From Polystyrenella longa (lineage in GTDB: Bacteria > Planctomycetota > Planctomycetia > Planctomycetales > Planctomycetaceae), in assembly GCF_007750395.1 (NCBI RefSeq), contig NZ_CP036281.1, positions 6,037,001-6,101,000 of the forward strand: a stretch of 64,000 bases of DNA, in the 5' to 3' direction. Both the position numbers and the translations under genes were made by a program. Below the pieces are notes generated by a model. The model made no database searches. It worked only from the letters and a program-made list of their open reading frames with translations, and had not been told where the DNA came from. Shown one piece after another: positions 1 through 7,788 of this stretch (positions are counted from its first letter, which is position 1; each line of letters begins with the position of its first letter).

Positions 1-307
1 GAGCGGAGAGTTCTTTATCTCCCCAGGGTTTGTCCGCCATAATTTGAAAGTGGGCGATGATCATCGTGAAGGCGAGCGGAATGACTGCCAAGCGGGTGAG
101 CAGTCCGGCGATGACAAGCACGGAGCAACCCAACTCCGCACCAATCGCCAGGATCAGGCTCAGCTGTGGACCGACACCAATGGGATCGGCAAACTCGGTC
201 GACAACGCTTCGAAGTTCTGGAACTTCTGCAGACCATGCACCATCATCATGCCCCCCACGCCAATGCGGAGAACGAGTAAACCGAATGACGTTAATTTAG
301 AAGACAT
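1..307 (-). CDS. DoxX family membrane protein (3' end outside window)
   Basis: The ATG is at 307 and 102 codons are visible before the gene runs off the left edge. The visible protein starts MSSKLTSFGLLVLRIGVGG, continues with a VHGLQKF motif, then a hydrophobic stretch around residues 50-70 and another around 75-88. A short N-terminal helix followed by VHG-x-QK and further transmembrane helices is typical of DoxX/DoxD-like proteins, small four-helix inner-membrane proteins. Some are linked to quinone or thiosulfate metabolism, but most have no known function. The gene reads away from the neighbouring unknown membrane protein at 369-1022 on the same strand, with a gap of about 60 nt, so the two may be co-transcribed. 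The family call is from visible motifs only. Confidence 0.75.
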   Translation of the reverse strand, partial: MSSKLTSFGLLVLRIGVGGMMMVHGLQKFQNFEALSTEFADPIGVGPQLSLILAIGAELGCSVLVIAGLLTRLAVIPLAFTMIIAHFQIMADKPWGDKELSA

Positions 308-368
308 AATTAATATTCCTTCGATGGTGAAAGTCAGGCCATGATCAGGCGGTTAATTACCCCCGTCT

Positions 369-1022
369 TTATTCGATCGAATCCAACATCTGCATGACCG
401 CTTCTTCGTTGTAGTCTTCTTCAGGAATTTGCATCATCAGGAAGGCAGTTCCCTGTTTGGCGGGAAACGTTCCTTGAATCTGGCGGAACTTTCCACCATC
501 GTCCTTGTCGGTTGCCTCGGAAAAAGTGAAGTCATGGTTTTGACCGTTGATATCGATCTGACGGACTTCGCTGGAATCGATCTGCAAGTTGTTCCCCTGT
601 CCCTGTTGGCCCATGGAATCTTTCATCGAAGTTTCCATCTCATCTGCGCTCAGGTTGGCGATCTGCATATTCATCAGAAACAGCGTATTTGCACCTTTCC
701 CATTTTCATCAGAATAGATTGCCATTTTCATGGAGTAGAACCCGAAGAAATCCATCTTCATGCTTCCCTTAGGAGGAAATTGCTCCTGAGGAATGCTGAT
801 GGTGGTAATCTCGTTGGTGGTGGCGATAGCATCTGCTGGTTTATCTGAGAAGGACATCATGTTGGAAGCAAAATAGATTCCCACCCCGCAGCAAATCAGC
901 ATGCAGACTCCACCCCCGACCAAGATCCAGAGAAAGACTTTCATGCCCGTGGACATGCCACTTTTTTGGGGGCCGGGTCCATCGTCGTATTCCAACTCAT
1001 CTTCGAAACGATCGCGTGACAT
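369..1022 (-). CDS. Hypothetical single-pass membrane protein
   Basis: I do not recognise this gene. From the start MSRDRFEDELEYDDGPG the 217-residue protein has an acidic cytoplasmic head of about 25 residues, one strong transmembrane helix (roughly residues 28-50, with Cys-rich LICCGVG inside it) and a soluble outer domain ending in EEAVMQMLDSIE. The frame stays open upstream to 1127, but the ATG at 1022 is preceded by AGGAAA at a good distance, while the upstream 35 codons have no ribosome site and unlikely composition. The outer domain has Met-rich patches (SMKMDFFGFYSMKM) and looks like a small beta-rich sensor or stability domain; that is only an impression. It lies just upstream of the DoxX gene on the same strand. 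Confidence 0.75.
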   Translation of the reverse strand: MSRDRFEDELEYDDGPGPQKSGMSTGMKVFLWILVGGGVCMLICCGVGIYFASNMMSFSDKPADAIATTNEITTISIPQEQFPPKGSMKMDFFGFYSMKMAIYSDENGKGANTLFLMNMQIANLSADEMETSMKDSMGQQGQGNNLQIDSSEVRQIDINGQNHDFTFSEATDKDDGGKFRQIQGTFPAKQGTAFLMMQIPEEDYNEEAVMQMLDSIE

Positions 1023-1392
1023 TTTGTTTTTCCTGACTGCTGCGTGTGGGTTGGGTCTCTGGGCAACTTCGTCCATGGACCATCGTGAAGGAGTCTCTAT
1101 TTTGAATGGTATCTGGTTGCCATACAATGAACAGAGAGTGCTGGCGGTTCAATTCCGCAAAACTGGCGCGAACGACTCCTTTAAAATGCATTTCGCTGGC
1201 GGAAGCGTTTTATGGAGCGATTTTGAGATCCATTGTCCACTTTTTTGAAATCATTCCGAGCGGCATGTCGGAGCGAGAGCAGTTCGCCGGTCACCGTATC
1301 TCATACTGGGAACGCGTTCTGGCAGCATAGAACGCGAGATGATCAGGCGATACGTGATCTGTAAGCAATGGCAGGCAAATTGAACCTGTCGA
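1023..1392. other. Gene-free stretch with one hairpin (1313-1336)
   Basis: No convincing gene was found here. It separates two minus-strand genes. At 1313-1320 and 1329-1336 there is a perfect 8-bp inverted repeat (CGCGTTCT / AGAACGCG) with an 8-nt loop, about 57 nt beyond the stop of the 1393-2682 gene on the minus strand. It is not followed by a T-run, so it could be a weak terminator, an RNA-processing site or a protein-binding palindrome. Confidence 0.35.
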
Positions 1393-2682
1393 TCAGGATG
1401 CCTTGCGGGTCTGCTGTCGCTGCATTTTCTTGAGCTTTTTGCGGTCTTTGCGGCTCATGTTTTCCAGTTCAGAATCCATCGGGTAAGATTCCGAATCGTC
1501 CTCTTCGACTTCTTCCCATTGCGAATCATCATCCGATGAGGATGCCGGGTCTTCCGTGTTCACTGAATCACTTTTCAGACGGAACCGAGGTTTCTTCTTG
1601 GGTGCTTCCTCTTTCTCTTCGATCTCGTCGGCCTGATCGACCTCTGCAGTCGGTTTTGCTTTTTTCGCGACGGGTTTGTCTTTAGCCTGTGGCTGTTCGA
1701 CCTTTTTCTTTTCCTTCTTGGGTTTGTTCTGACGATTGATTTCGCGTTGATGTTGCCACTCGGCCAACCGTCCGGTGAATAAGCCAAGTACGTCGCCCAA
1801 CCGTTCTCGAACGATGTTCAGGGCAGAGGGTTTCTGTACTACGACGGGGGCTTCTGCTGTTTCATACAGCACAAAGCGAGCGTGCAACAGCATGCTCATG
1901 AAGAAGGCGAGGGCACCGATCATACCGATGGCTGCATGAGCCGCCTGTTGGTTATTTGTACCAGGGAAATCAAATCCGATCTGCATGAAGGCGACAATCA
2001 CCCAGCATCCAGCGGCCAGGGCGAAGAGTGACCGGCTCGGTTTGCACTCGAACATATCATGACGTAGCGGCCAGAAGAGACCTCCCGTGATGACCAACGT
2101 CGGCGCGAGCCAGCAAAGAACATCTTGCTTCCAGAACTCCATGTTCCAGAGCCAGAAGACTGTCAGGCTGAAAGCGACATGGGCTTCCGTGAGGAGGCAA
2201 AAACCAAACACGATGCCAAAGGTCGACGCCCAGGCCCATACGCGATAACTGCCGTTGTAGTCGTGCAGGCTACGGCTGCGAGCCCACCAGACCAGAAAGG
2301 CAACTTGCCCCGCCAAGGTCATCAGGCCACCGCTGAAATAGTTGACCGCTCGGCCAGTCTCGAAGTTGAACAAGCTTTGAAAGCCGGGACCGAATTGCTC
2401 CGGGTGTGTCTCGAGGTGCAGTCCAGCAACGAGTAGCAATCCACCCACAACGAACAGCAGAGTAGCGACCAGTGAATGTTTGAAGGTTCGAGGAGAAATC
2501 AGTTTCCGAACAGGGAAGAGGGCCACCGATGCCACTTTATAAGAGCTGTTCTCTTCGTTTGAGGAGGGCGCAGCGGAAGGGGTCCGGCGGGTGGGAGGTA
2601 CAGCCATCTCTTCAGACGCACTCGCCAATCGGCGACGACGTCGTTCATCTAGATTTCGGGCACCCGCAAAACTTGCCGCCAT
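1393..2682 (-). CDS. Hypothetical polytopic membrane protein with charged C-terminal tail
   Basis: I cannot name this 429-residue protein. It starts with a basic head (an RRRRR run near residue 15), then about seven hydrophobic helices between residues 70 and 285, and ends with a 130-residue tail of alternating Lys-rich and Glu/Asp-rich blocks (KKEKKK, EEVEEDD, KDRKKLKKMQRQQ). The membrane part has a His-rich loop (AHAAIG) and many Trp residues. The tail is strongly biased toward charge and probably cytosolic and disordered. The ATG at 2682 is the first in frame. The gene is divergent from the hsp20 operon and shares a 550-nt control region with it, including the 13-bp inverted repeat at 2898-2932. 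It is likely a planctomycete-specific family; function unknown. Confidence 0.75.
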   Translation of the reverse strand: MAASFAGARNLDERRRRRLASASEEMAVPPTRRTPSAAPSSNEENSSYKVASVALFPVRKLISPRTFKHSLVATLLFVVGGLLLVAGLHLETHPEQFGPGFQSLFNFETGRAVNYFSGGLMTLAGQVAFLVWWARSRSLHDYNGSYRVWAWASTFGIVFGFCLLTEAHVAFSLTVFWLWNMEFWKQDVLCWLAPTLVITGGLFWPLRHDMFECKPSRSLFALAAGCWVIVAFMQIGFDFPGTNNQQAAHAAIGMIGALAFFMSMLLHARFVLYETAEAPVVVQKPSALNIVRERLGDVLGLFTGRLAEWQHQREINRQNKPKKEKKKVEQPQAKDKPVAKKAKPTAEVDQADEIEEKEEAPKKKPRFRLKSDSVNTEDPASSSDDDSQWEEVEEDDSESYPMDSELENMSRKDRKKLKKMQRQQTRKAS

Positions 2683-2897
2683 TGACCACTCCGTTGGTTC
2701 AGGCTTACTGAAGATAAATGTTCGGGAAGAACTCCCGGAGGTGTACGTTCAACTCTTTGTATATCGGGCCATGGTCAGTTCGGATCGACACGGAACCCGC
2801 TTTCCCTGGGCGTCTTAACCGAAGTGAACCCCGGTAATTGGATCGACCCGACTAACCGGCAAAGTCTCGCCAGTGCCATTGTGGCAGCTTTCACTAA

Positions 2898-2932
2898 ATG
2901 CCAATATGGCGGTACAAATGCCATATTGGCAT
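2898..2932. promoter_or_regulatory. 13-bp inverted repeat with 9-nt spacer (candidate operator)
   Basis: ATGCCAATATGGC (2898-2910) and GCCATATTGGCAT (2920-2932) are perfect reverse complements around a 9-nt spacer. The geometry (two arms, N9) matches the CIRCE heat-shock operator, but the sequence does not. It sits in the 552-nt gap between divergent genes, 216 nt from the start at 2682 and about 300 nt upstream of the first hsp20. The half-site TTGGCAT occurs again at 3125-3131, inside the putative hsp20 promoter. Seen: the repeat. Inferred: a dimeric repressor site controlling one or both directions. The rest of the gap shows only a small GGCG/CGCC hairpin near 3052. Confidence 0.5.
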
Positions 2933-3124
2933 CTTTTGGTGTGAGTCTGAAAATTGCTTTACCTTCCAAGTGAAGCAGTGAGAAAATGTGTCCGATTCGT
3001 AATTTCCCCGAAAGAACCAAGATCGCAAGCTGTTTAATTAAGGTGGTTTACGGCGAAAACGCCCCACTACCCCAATATTTCAGATACGTTCGGAAAGGCT
3101 GCTTTTCATTTCGTTTTTGTCAAA

Positions 3125-3153
3125 TTGGCATACGCTGTGCTATCTCGTATACC
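3125..3153 (+). promoter_or_regulatory. Putative sigma-70-type promoter of the hsp20 operon
   Basis: TTGGCA at 3125-3130 and TATACC at 3148-3153 are separated by exactly 17 nt, a good vegetative promoter layout. It lies 82 nt upstream of the first hsp20 start, leaving a leader of about 75 nt. The -35 region overlaps a copy of the half-site of the inverted repeat at 2898-2932 (TTGGCAT). The leader ends with AGGAG well placed before the ATG at 3235. I see no clear ROSE or fourU thermometer in it. Confidence 0.45.
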
Positions 3154-3234
3154 GTCTCAAATCACATCCTCTGAGACGTTGACCTACAAAACAAATCCAT
3201 TTTTCCATATGTTAAATGATTCAGGAGTAAGCAG

Positions 3235-3672
3235 ATGAAAAAGACCTTACGAACTTGGAATCCCTGGCAGGAACTCGATCAGTTGACTCATCAATTCGAT
3301 CAACTTTTTACGCGTCAGTGGCCCGCAGCCAGCAAGCAGAACCAGTTGAAATTCGGGGCAGTGAATGTCCTGAAGAACGATCAGGGAGTACTGGTGCAGT
3401 TGGCTGTCCCCGGCCTTGAAGCTGACGACTTGGACATTTCACTGACCCACAACAGCGTGACGGTCAAAGCCAATCGGGATGCGGACAGTGACAGTTCAAG
3501 CAATGTCTCTCGGCAGGAACGCAGCACGCGGCAGTTCAGCCGATCGATCTCGCTGCCCGTGGAAGTCGATCCGTCCAGTTGCGATGCAACCTACACCAAA
3601 GGCGTGTTGACTTTGAAACTGGAGCAACCGGAAGAGCAGCAGCCTAAGAAAATTGAAGTCAAAGCGATTTGA
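3235..3672 (+). CDS. Small heat-shock protein Hsp20/alpha-crystallin (first copy)
   Basis: This is a 145-residue small heat-shock protein, an ATP-independent holdase that binds unfolding proteins in the cytoplasm. The N-terminal arm (NPWQELDQL..FDQLF) is of the usual bacterial type. The alpha-crystallin domain spans about residues 40-138, with the conserved VPGLEADDLDISL strand and the signature near YTKGVLTLKL (A-x-x-x-G-V-L region). The C-terminus KKIEVKAI carries an I-x-V dimer-docking motif. The start is set by AGGAG 8 nt upstream. It is followed after 78 nt by a second hsp20, so the pair is probably an operon, and class A/B-like co-assembly is possible. Regulation could involve the promoter at 3125 and the inverted repeat further upstream. 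Confidence 0.93.
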   Translation: MKKTLRTWNPWQELDQLTHQFDQLFTRQWPAASKQNQLKFGAVNVLKNDQGVLVQLAVPGLEADDLDISLTHNSVTVKANRDADSDSSSNVSRQERSTRQFSRSISLPVEVDPSSCDATYTKGVLTLKLEQPEEQQPKKIEVKAI

Positions 3673-3750
3673 CCGAGATTCCAAACAGACCTGATACAAA
3701 TCGATTCTGTCCGACAAGTTGAATCAGAAAAACATACAAGGAGAAGTCCT

Positions 3751-4158
3751 ATGAGTACGAATACAGAAACGCAAAATTGCGAATCAAAAGAACCTGCCAG
3801 CCAGGAACAGCAATCCATTCAGAGCAACGAGAACACACTCGTCTATTCTCCTGACGTGGATATTGCGGAGACGGAAACGGGAATCGACCTGACGTTTGAT
3901 ATGCCGGGAGTCGATCAGGATCATCTCGACATTTCGATTGATAAAGACGTCCTAACCGTCGTGGGGCACGCAGAAGTCGATCAAGAAGAGGGGTACGAGT
4001 CCCTATACCGTGAGTTCGGCGCTGGCGACTACCGACGAGCATTCCGCTTGCCTGAATACGTGGACTCGCAGAATGTGGATGCGACGGTCAAGCAGGGAAT
4101 CCTGACGATCCATCTTCCTAAAGCCAAGCGTCAAACAGTCACCGTGAAAGCGGTCTAA
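3751..4158 (+). CDS. Small heat-shock protein Hsp20/alpha-crystallin (second copy)
   Basis: This is a 135-residue Hsp20 paralogue. Its N-terminal arm is different from that of the first copy: about 40 residues rich in Gln, Glu and Ser, hydrophilic, without the WQELDQL motif. The alpha-crystallin domain (about residues 42-130) has DMPGVDQDHLDISI and YREFGAGDYRRAFRLPE, then VKQGILTIHLPKA, the standard end of the domain, and the C-terminal tail TVTVKAV. An AAGGAG site lies just before the ATG. It is co-directional with, and 78 nt after, the first hsp20 and ends 195 nt before a strong terminator. Different N-terminal arms suggest the two copies differ in substrate range or form mixed oligomers; this is inference. 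Confidence 0.93.
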   Translation: MSTNTETQNCESKEPASQEQQSIQSNENTLVYSPDVDIAETETGIDLTFDMPGVDQDHLDISIDKDVLTVVGHAEVDQEEGYESLYREFGAGDYRRAFRLPEYVDSQNVDATVKQGILTIHLPKAKRQTVTVKAV

Positions 4159-4353
4159 CAGCTTCGATTACCGAAGTTGTCCAGTTGATGAGTTGTTTGG
4201 AATGAAGAGTTTTGAAGATATCACGGTGAACGTTGTGTGAAGTAGCAGAGGACTTTGCACACGGATCAGGAATCATCAGGAAAGCGTTTTCATGCGGCTC
4301 TTGTCGTCGGAATCGCGGAATTTCGATTCCTGATTCGTATTTACCGCTGATCG

Positions 4354-4390
4354 CCCTCCGGATGACAGATCCAGCATCCGGGGGGTCTTT
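4354..4390 (+). terminator. Rho-independent terminator of the hsp20 operon
   Basis: CCCTCCGGATG (4354-4364) pairs with CATCCGGGGGG (4375-4385), giving an 11-bp stem with one mismatch or wobble and a 10-nt loop, followed at once by TCTTTTT. It lies about 195 nt after the stop of the second hsp20, and no other plus-strand gene is in between. It also sits just past the end of the minus-strand gene 4417-5076, but the T-run is on the plus side only. Confidence 0.8.
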
Positions 4391-4416
4391 TTATGCGCCT
4401 GCTGAACCGGGTGTCA

Positions 4417-5076
4417 TTACGGGAGTTGACTGTCGCTGGTTGAAGGGTTGAAAACCTCGACCGCTCTCTGATCATACTTCAAACCGAAATTCCGGAACCC
4501 GCTGGGTTGGAATAAATGCTCGAACAGTTCCATTGCTTCATCGGGATCCTGTTCATAAGCGATTGCAAATGCCTCATGCTCTGCGGCGACTTGCAGTATT
4601 TCCGAATCGGTGGACATCTTTCGGAACAGATTGCTCAGTTCCGGATTATTTTCGAACAGTTCGTTCAATTCCTTCTGTTGCGGGTGTTCGCTCTTAACAA
4701 CCGGTTGTCCATTGAGATCGGCGGAAATTTCAAATCCAATATTGGGATCAATTCCATTTTCACGAAGCAGTTGTTCCAGACGTTCTCCGAATTGCTGTGT
4801 CGCCCCTTCAAGATCGATTTGAAGCGAGGTCAGTTTCAAGGGCTGGGCATCTGAAGACGAAGCGGTCTTCAGTTGGCTCGCGATGAGATTCGACTGATTC
4901 CCCAGCGCGCGAAGTAAATCTTCCGCAGATTGTTGGCCTGTTTCGCTCGGTCCCTCTACCGGTTGGTTCCCGGAAAGAAGTGCGGCGAAATCGTTCGCGT
5001 CCGAAGTACTTTGCGTTGGATTGGGGAAGAGCGACGTAAGTCGTTCTGTCAGATTGCCAATTGCCCCGATCGCCAT
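4417..5076 (-). CDS. Hypothetical soluble protein, acidic and Gln/Asn-rich
   Basis: I do not recognise this 219-residue protein. There is no signal peptide or membrane segment. The N-terminal 100 residues are low-complexity (Ser, Gln, Asn, Thr), followed by a segment LKLTSLQIDLEGATQQFGE and a helical acidic C-terminal half (NELFENNPELSNLF, EAFAIAYEQDPDEAMELF). An N-terminal disordered part joined to a helical domain is reminiscent of flagellar hook-length or secretion-related proteins, but there is no specific motif to back that. The ATG at 5076 is the first in frame. It is divergent from the hydrolase at 5282, with 205 nt between them that could hold both promoters, and convergent with the hsp20 operon terminator. 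Confidence 0.65.
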   Translation of the reverse strand: MAIGAIGNLTERLTSLFPNPTQSTSDANDFAALLSGNQPVEGPSETGQQSAEDLLRALGNQSNLIASQLKTASSSDAQPLKLTSLQIDLEGATQQFGERLEQLLRENGIDPNIGFEISADLNGQPVVKSEHPQQKELNELFENNPELSNLFRKMSTDSEILQVAAEHEAFAIAYEQDPDEAMELFEHLFQPSGFRNFGLKYDQRAVEVFNPSTSDSQLP

Positions 5077-5281
5077 CGTATAGTCCCCGTTAGAATATGC
5101 GCAATGTGTCCGCGTCTATCAGATAGAATCGACGCTCGACGAGTCAAGGTTTAATGATTTTAACGCCTGGGGTGTTATGTTAGTATTTCTATATCACGTT
5201 GAAAGTCGTTTGAGTATCGACGCCAATCGGCTTCGCCTCAGAAAACCAGACTTCGGATAATCAAGACAAAGAGAGCGCGAC

Positions 5282-6571
5282 ATGAGTGGTTTCAAGAGAA
5301 GAGAGTTCATCAGTCGAATCGGTGCAGGGGCCGCCGGCATGGCGCTCACCGGCTTAGGTCCGGAGTTTTTAACCGCTTCGAACTCGTCCTATAGCTCAGA
5401 AGCCAACTCGCTGCAGGCAGCGGAAACGGAAACGCACCCCACCTTCACCACGGATCGCGAAGATGGTCGGTATGAATCGACGGCAGGTTTCCTTCAGGAA
5501 ACATTAAAACATCTGAAGCCTAAACTCGCCTTCGATCCCGAGATGACTGCCGAAGCGTATCCTGCTTGGCAAGCGGCTGTTAGAGAGAAGCTGACGGAAC
5601 TGCTTTGTTTTCCCGAGGTGGCTGATCCTCAACCCGCCCCCAAACGTATCTGGAAAAGAAAACGTGAGGGTTACGAGTGGCAAAAATGGGAAGCCTACCC
5701 GGAACCTTATAGCGTGGTCCCTTTTTATGTACTGGTCCCTGATGGTGTCAGTGCCAATTCACCGGCTCCTACAGTGATGTGTTTTCCCGGTTCGACGCAT
5801 ACGAAAGAATCGCTCGTCGGCGAGTGTGAACTTGATACGGGAAAACGTTCCACTTGGAAACATTTCCAAACCAACCGGCAGGCTCTTCACTTTGTTAAAC
5901 AGGGATTCATCAGTGTGGCGATTGAAAACCCGGCAACGGGCGAACTCGTCAGTCCATTATCGTCACGCAGCCAAATGGCAAATTGCGGCTTGTGGCTCGG
6001 GAGGAACTATCTGGGCATCTCTGTTTTTCAGAAGGCGAAGATTCTCGAATGGTTGCGGGAACAAAACTGGGTTGATTCCAATCGTATTGCCACCTGCGGA
6101 CATTCACTCGGTTCCAACCCGGCCGATATTCTGGGGGTACTGTATCCCGAAACGGTCAAAGCGGTAATTCATAACGACTTCGTTTGTAACTGGATCGAAC
6201 GGGCCTACTGCACCAACTTCAATCCTCCCGGTGGGTCGCACCACACTGTCCCCGGATTATTCCAATGGTTTGACCACACCGACATCGAAGCGTCCCTGGC
6301 TCCGCGTCCGTTGTTATTCACTGAAGGAGGGCGGACGATGCAGATTAACAAAATCCGCAAAGCGTATGAGCTGAATGGTCAGCCGGAGAATATCGAGGTC
6401 ACCTATTATGCCAAGTATGCAACCGCCGACAAACGGCTGTTTGAAGAGGTTCCCATTCCGGCTGGAATTTCTAATGAAGAATACTTCCAGTATGTAAATG
6501 TCGACGCGCCTCAACATCGGTTTCGTCCCGACAAAGCCGTTCCATGGCTGAAGAAAGTCATGAAGAATTAA
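5282..6571 (+). CDS. TAT-exported alpha/beta hydrolase (acetyl-xylan-esterase/Abhydrolase_7-like)
   Basis: This is a 429-residue protein with a twin-arginine-type leader (KRREFISRIGAGAAGMALTG), so it is probably exported folded. The hydrolase core covers about residues 140-425. It shows VMCFPGSTH (oxyanion-hole strand), the nucleophile elbow GHSLGS near residue 278, an acid candidate in the strand PRPLLFTEGG, and a late His in the PQHRFRPDK segment near the end. The closest families I know are the large secreted hydrolases with broad esterase annotation in planctomycetes, acting perhaps on acylated polysaccharides. The substrate is not known. The gene is followed after 39 nt by another alpha/beta hydrolase on the same strand, and the two may be co-transcribed. 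Confidence 0.82.
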   Translation: MSGFKRREFISRIGAGAAGMALTGLGPEFLTASNSSYSSEANSLQAAETETHPTFTTDREDGRYESTAGFLQETLKHLKPKLAFDPEMTAEAYPAWQAAVREKLTELLCFPEVADPQPAPKRIWKRKREGYEWQKWEAYPEPYSVVPFYVLVPDGVSANSPAPTVMCFPGSTHTKESLVGECELDTGKRSTWKHFQTNRQALHFVKQGFISVAIENPATGELVSPLSSRSQMANCGLWLGRNYLGISVFQKAKILEWLREQNWVDSNRIATCGHSLGSNPADILGVLYPETVKAVIHNDFVCNWIERAYCTNFNPPGGSHHTVPGLFQWFDHTDIEASLAPRPLLFTEGGRTMQINKIRKAYELNGQPENIEVTYYAKYATADKRLFEEVPIPAGISNEEYFQYVNVDAPQHRFRPDKAVPWLKKVMKN

Positions 6572-6610
6572 CAACCCCTCCGGCCATTGTTCAATTCTTT
6601 GAAACCGCCC

Positions 6611-7549
6611 ATGCCAAGCAATCCGAATTCCGGTTCCTTAGCGACTTCGCTGAAGTCGTACTGGTGTCACATGCGCCGACTGGGCCTGCTCGTCCTATTT
6701 TGTTATCTGGGAATCTGTCTCTTGTTGACTTTATTGCAACGCAAACTGATTTATCTGCCTGCGCAAGAGAACGTCATTGCCCCGGCGTTGTATGCGTTGC
6801 CAGTCAGCCGAATTGAATCACGATCATTTCCGGGCGAGGACGAAGTCGGAGTTAAAGTATGGCTTGTTTCGGCCAAAGTGAATCTGGAGAAGGATGTTTC
6901 CTCATCCGAACGGCGAGCGATGATTGTCTTTCATGGAAACGGGCATCACCGAGGAGGGCGAGGTTATCTCTTCGAGCTGTTCAACTCACTGGACCAGGAC
7001 GTCTTTATTTTCGACTACCCCGGTTACGGTGAGACAAGCGGCTCACCTTCTGAAGCAGCGAACGTTGCCAATGCCGCGCATCTCTGGGATAAGGTGACGG
7101 GCGAGTGGGGTTACCAACCGAAGAACATATCCTTGTTTGGTGAGTCGCTCGGTGGAGGAATTGCGACGCAGTTGGCGGCGCAGTTGTCCGAGCGGAATGA
7201 AGCCCCCGCCGCATTGATTGTGCGGTCGACATTTTCTTCACTCGTCGATGCGGCCAGTTACCATTACCCCTGGTTGCCCGTCCGTTGGTTGCTGGTGGAC
7301 CGGTACCCGTCGACCGAGGTGATAAAGCAGGTCACCTGTCCCATTCTGGTGATCCATGGTTCGACGGATCAAATTGTCCCTTACGAGTTGGGGGAACGAT
7401 TATACGAAGCGGCCCCGCCTGAGTCGCAAAATGGAGTCGCAAAATCGATGCTGGTCATCAACGGCGGCGGCCACAACAACCTCTCCCACCGCCCCAATTC
7501 TCCAATGGGTATCGGGATTGCAGAGTTTTTAGAGCGAATTGAGGATTGA
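6611..7549 (+). CDS. Membrane-anchored alpha/beta hydrolase (Bem46/ABHD-like)
   Basis: The frame is open from a TTG at 6587, but the first ATG at 6611 is preferred; 6671 (MRRLGLLVLF) is also possible, just before the membrane anchor. The N-terminal helix GLLVLFCYLGICLLLTLL anchors a periplasmic or cell-envelope hydrolase domain. Visible motifs are IVFHGNGHHRGG (oxyanion loop), DYPGYGETSG, nucleophile elbow GESLGGG, acid strand ILVIHGSTDQIVP, and a late His in GGGHNNL. This order matches the Bem46/ABHD13-type serine hydrolases. The substrate is unknown. It is only 39 nt beyond the stop of the exported hydrolase at 5282-6571, and no clear ribosome site is seen, suggesting coupled expression. 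The following 239 nt before the ABC permease hold no gene. Confidence 0.8.
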   Translation: MPSNPNSGSLATSLKSYWCHMRRLGLLVLFCYLGICLLLTLLQRKLIYLPAQENVIAPALYALPVSRIESRSFPGEDEVGVKVWLVSAKVNLEKDVSSSERRAMIVFHGNGHHRGGRGYLFELFNSLDQDVFIFDYPGYGETSGSPSEAANVANAAHLWDKVTGEWGYQPKNISLFGESLGGGIATQLAAQLSERNEAPAALIVRSTFSSLVDAASYHYPWLPVRWLLVDRYPSTEVIKQVTCPILVIHGSTDQIVPYELGERLYEAAPPESQNGVAKSMLVINGGGHNNLSHRPNSPMGIGIAEFLERIED

Positions 7550-7788
7550 GCTCCGGCCATGGATAACGTCCTGTTTAGTATCGAATTGAGATATTACGTC
7601 CCCCTCGAGCGAACAGCACGTGTTCATATTTTCAGTAATTTGCCATAAAAAAGATCGAAATCGGTCTCGGCTTGAAGTAGGGTTTTCACTAAACTAGTCG
7701 AAAATCTCCTGCCTCGACGGGGCTGAAATGGATGTCGACCGGCGAGACTCTCCAGGATTGAAATCTCCACCGCCAAGGGACTGGCGTC

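Noticed and set aside
2898-2932. Classical CIRCE element
   Set aside because: Same N9 geometry but the arm sequence is not TTAGCACTC, so the HrcA operator call is not supported.
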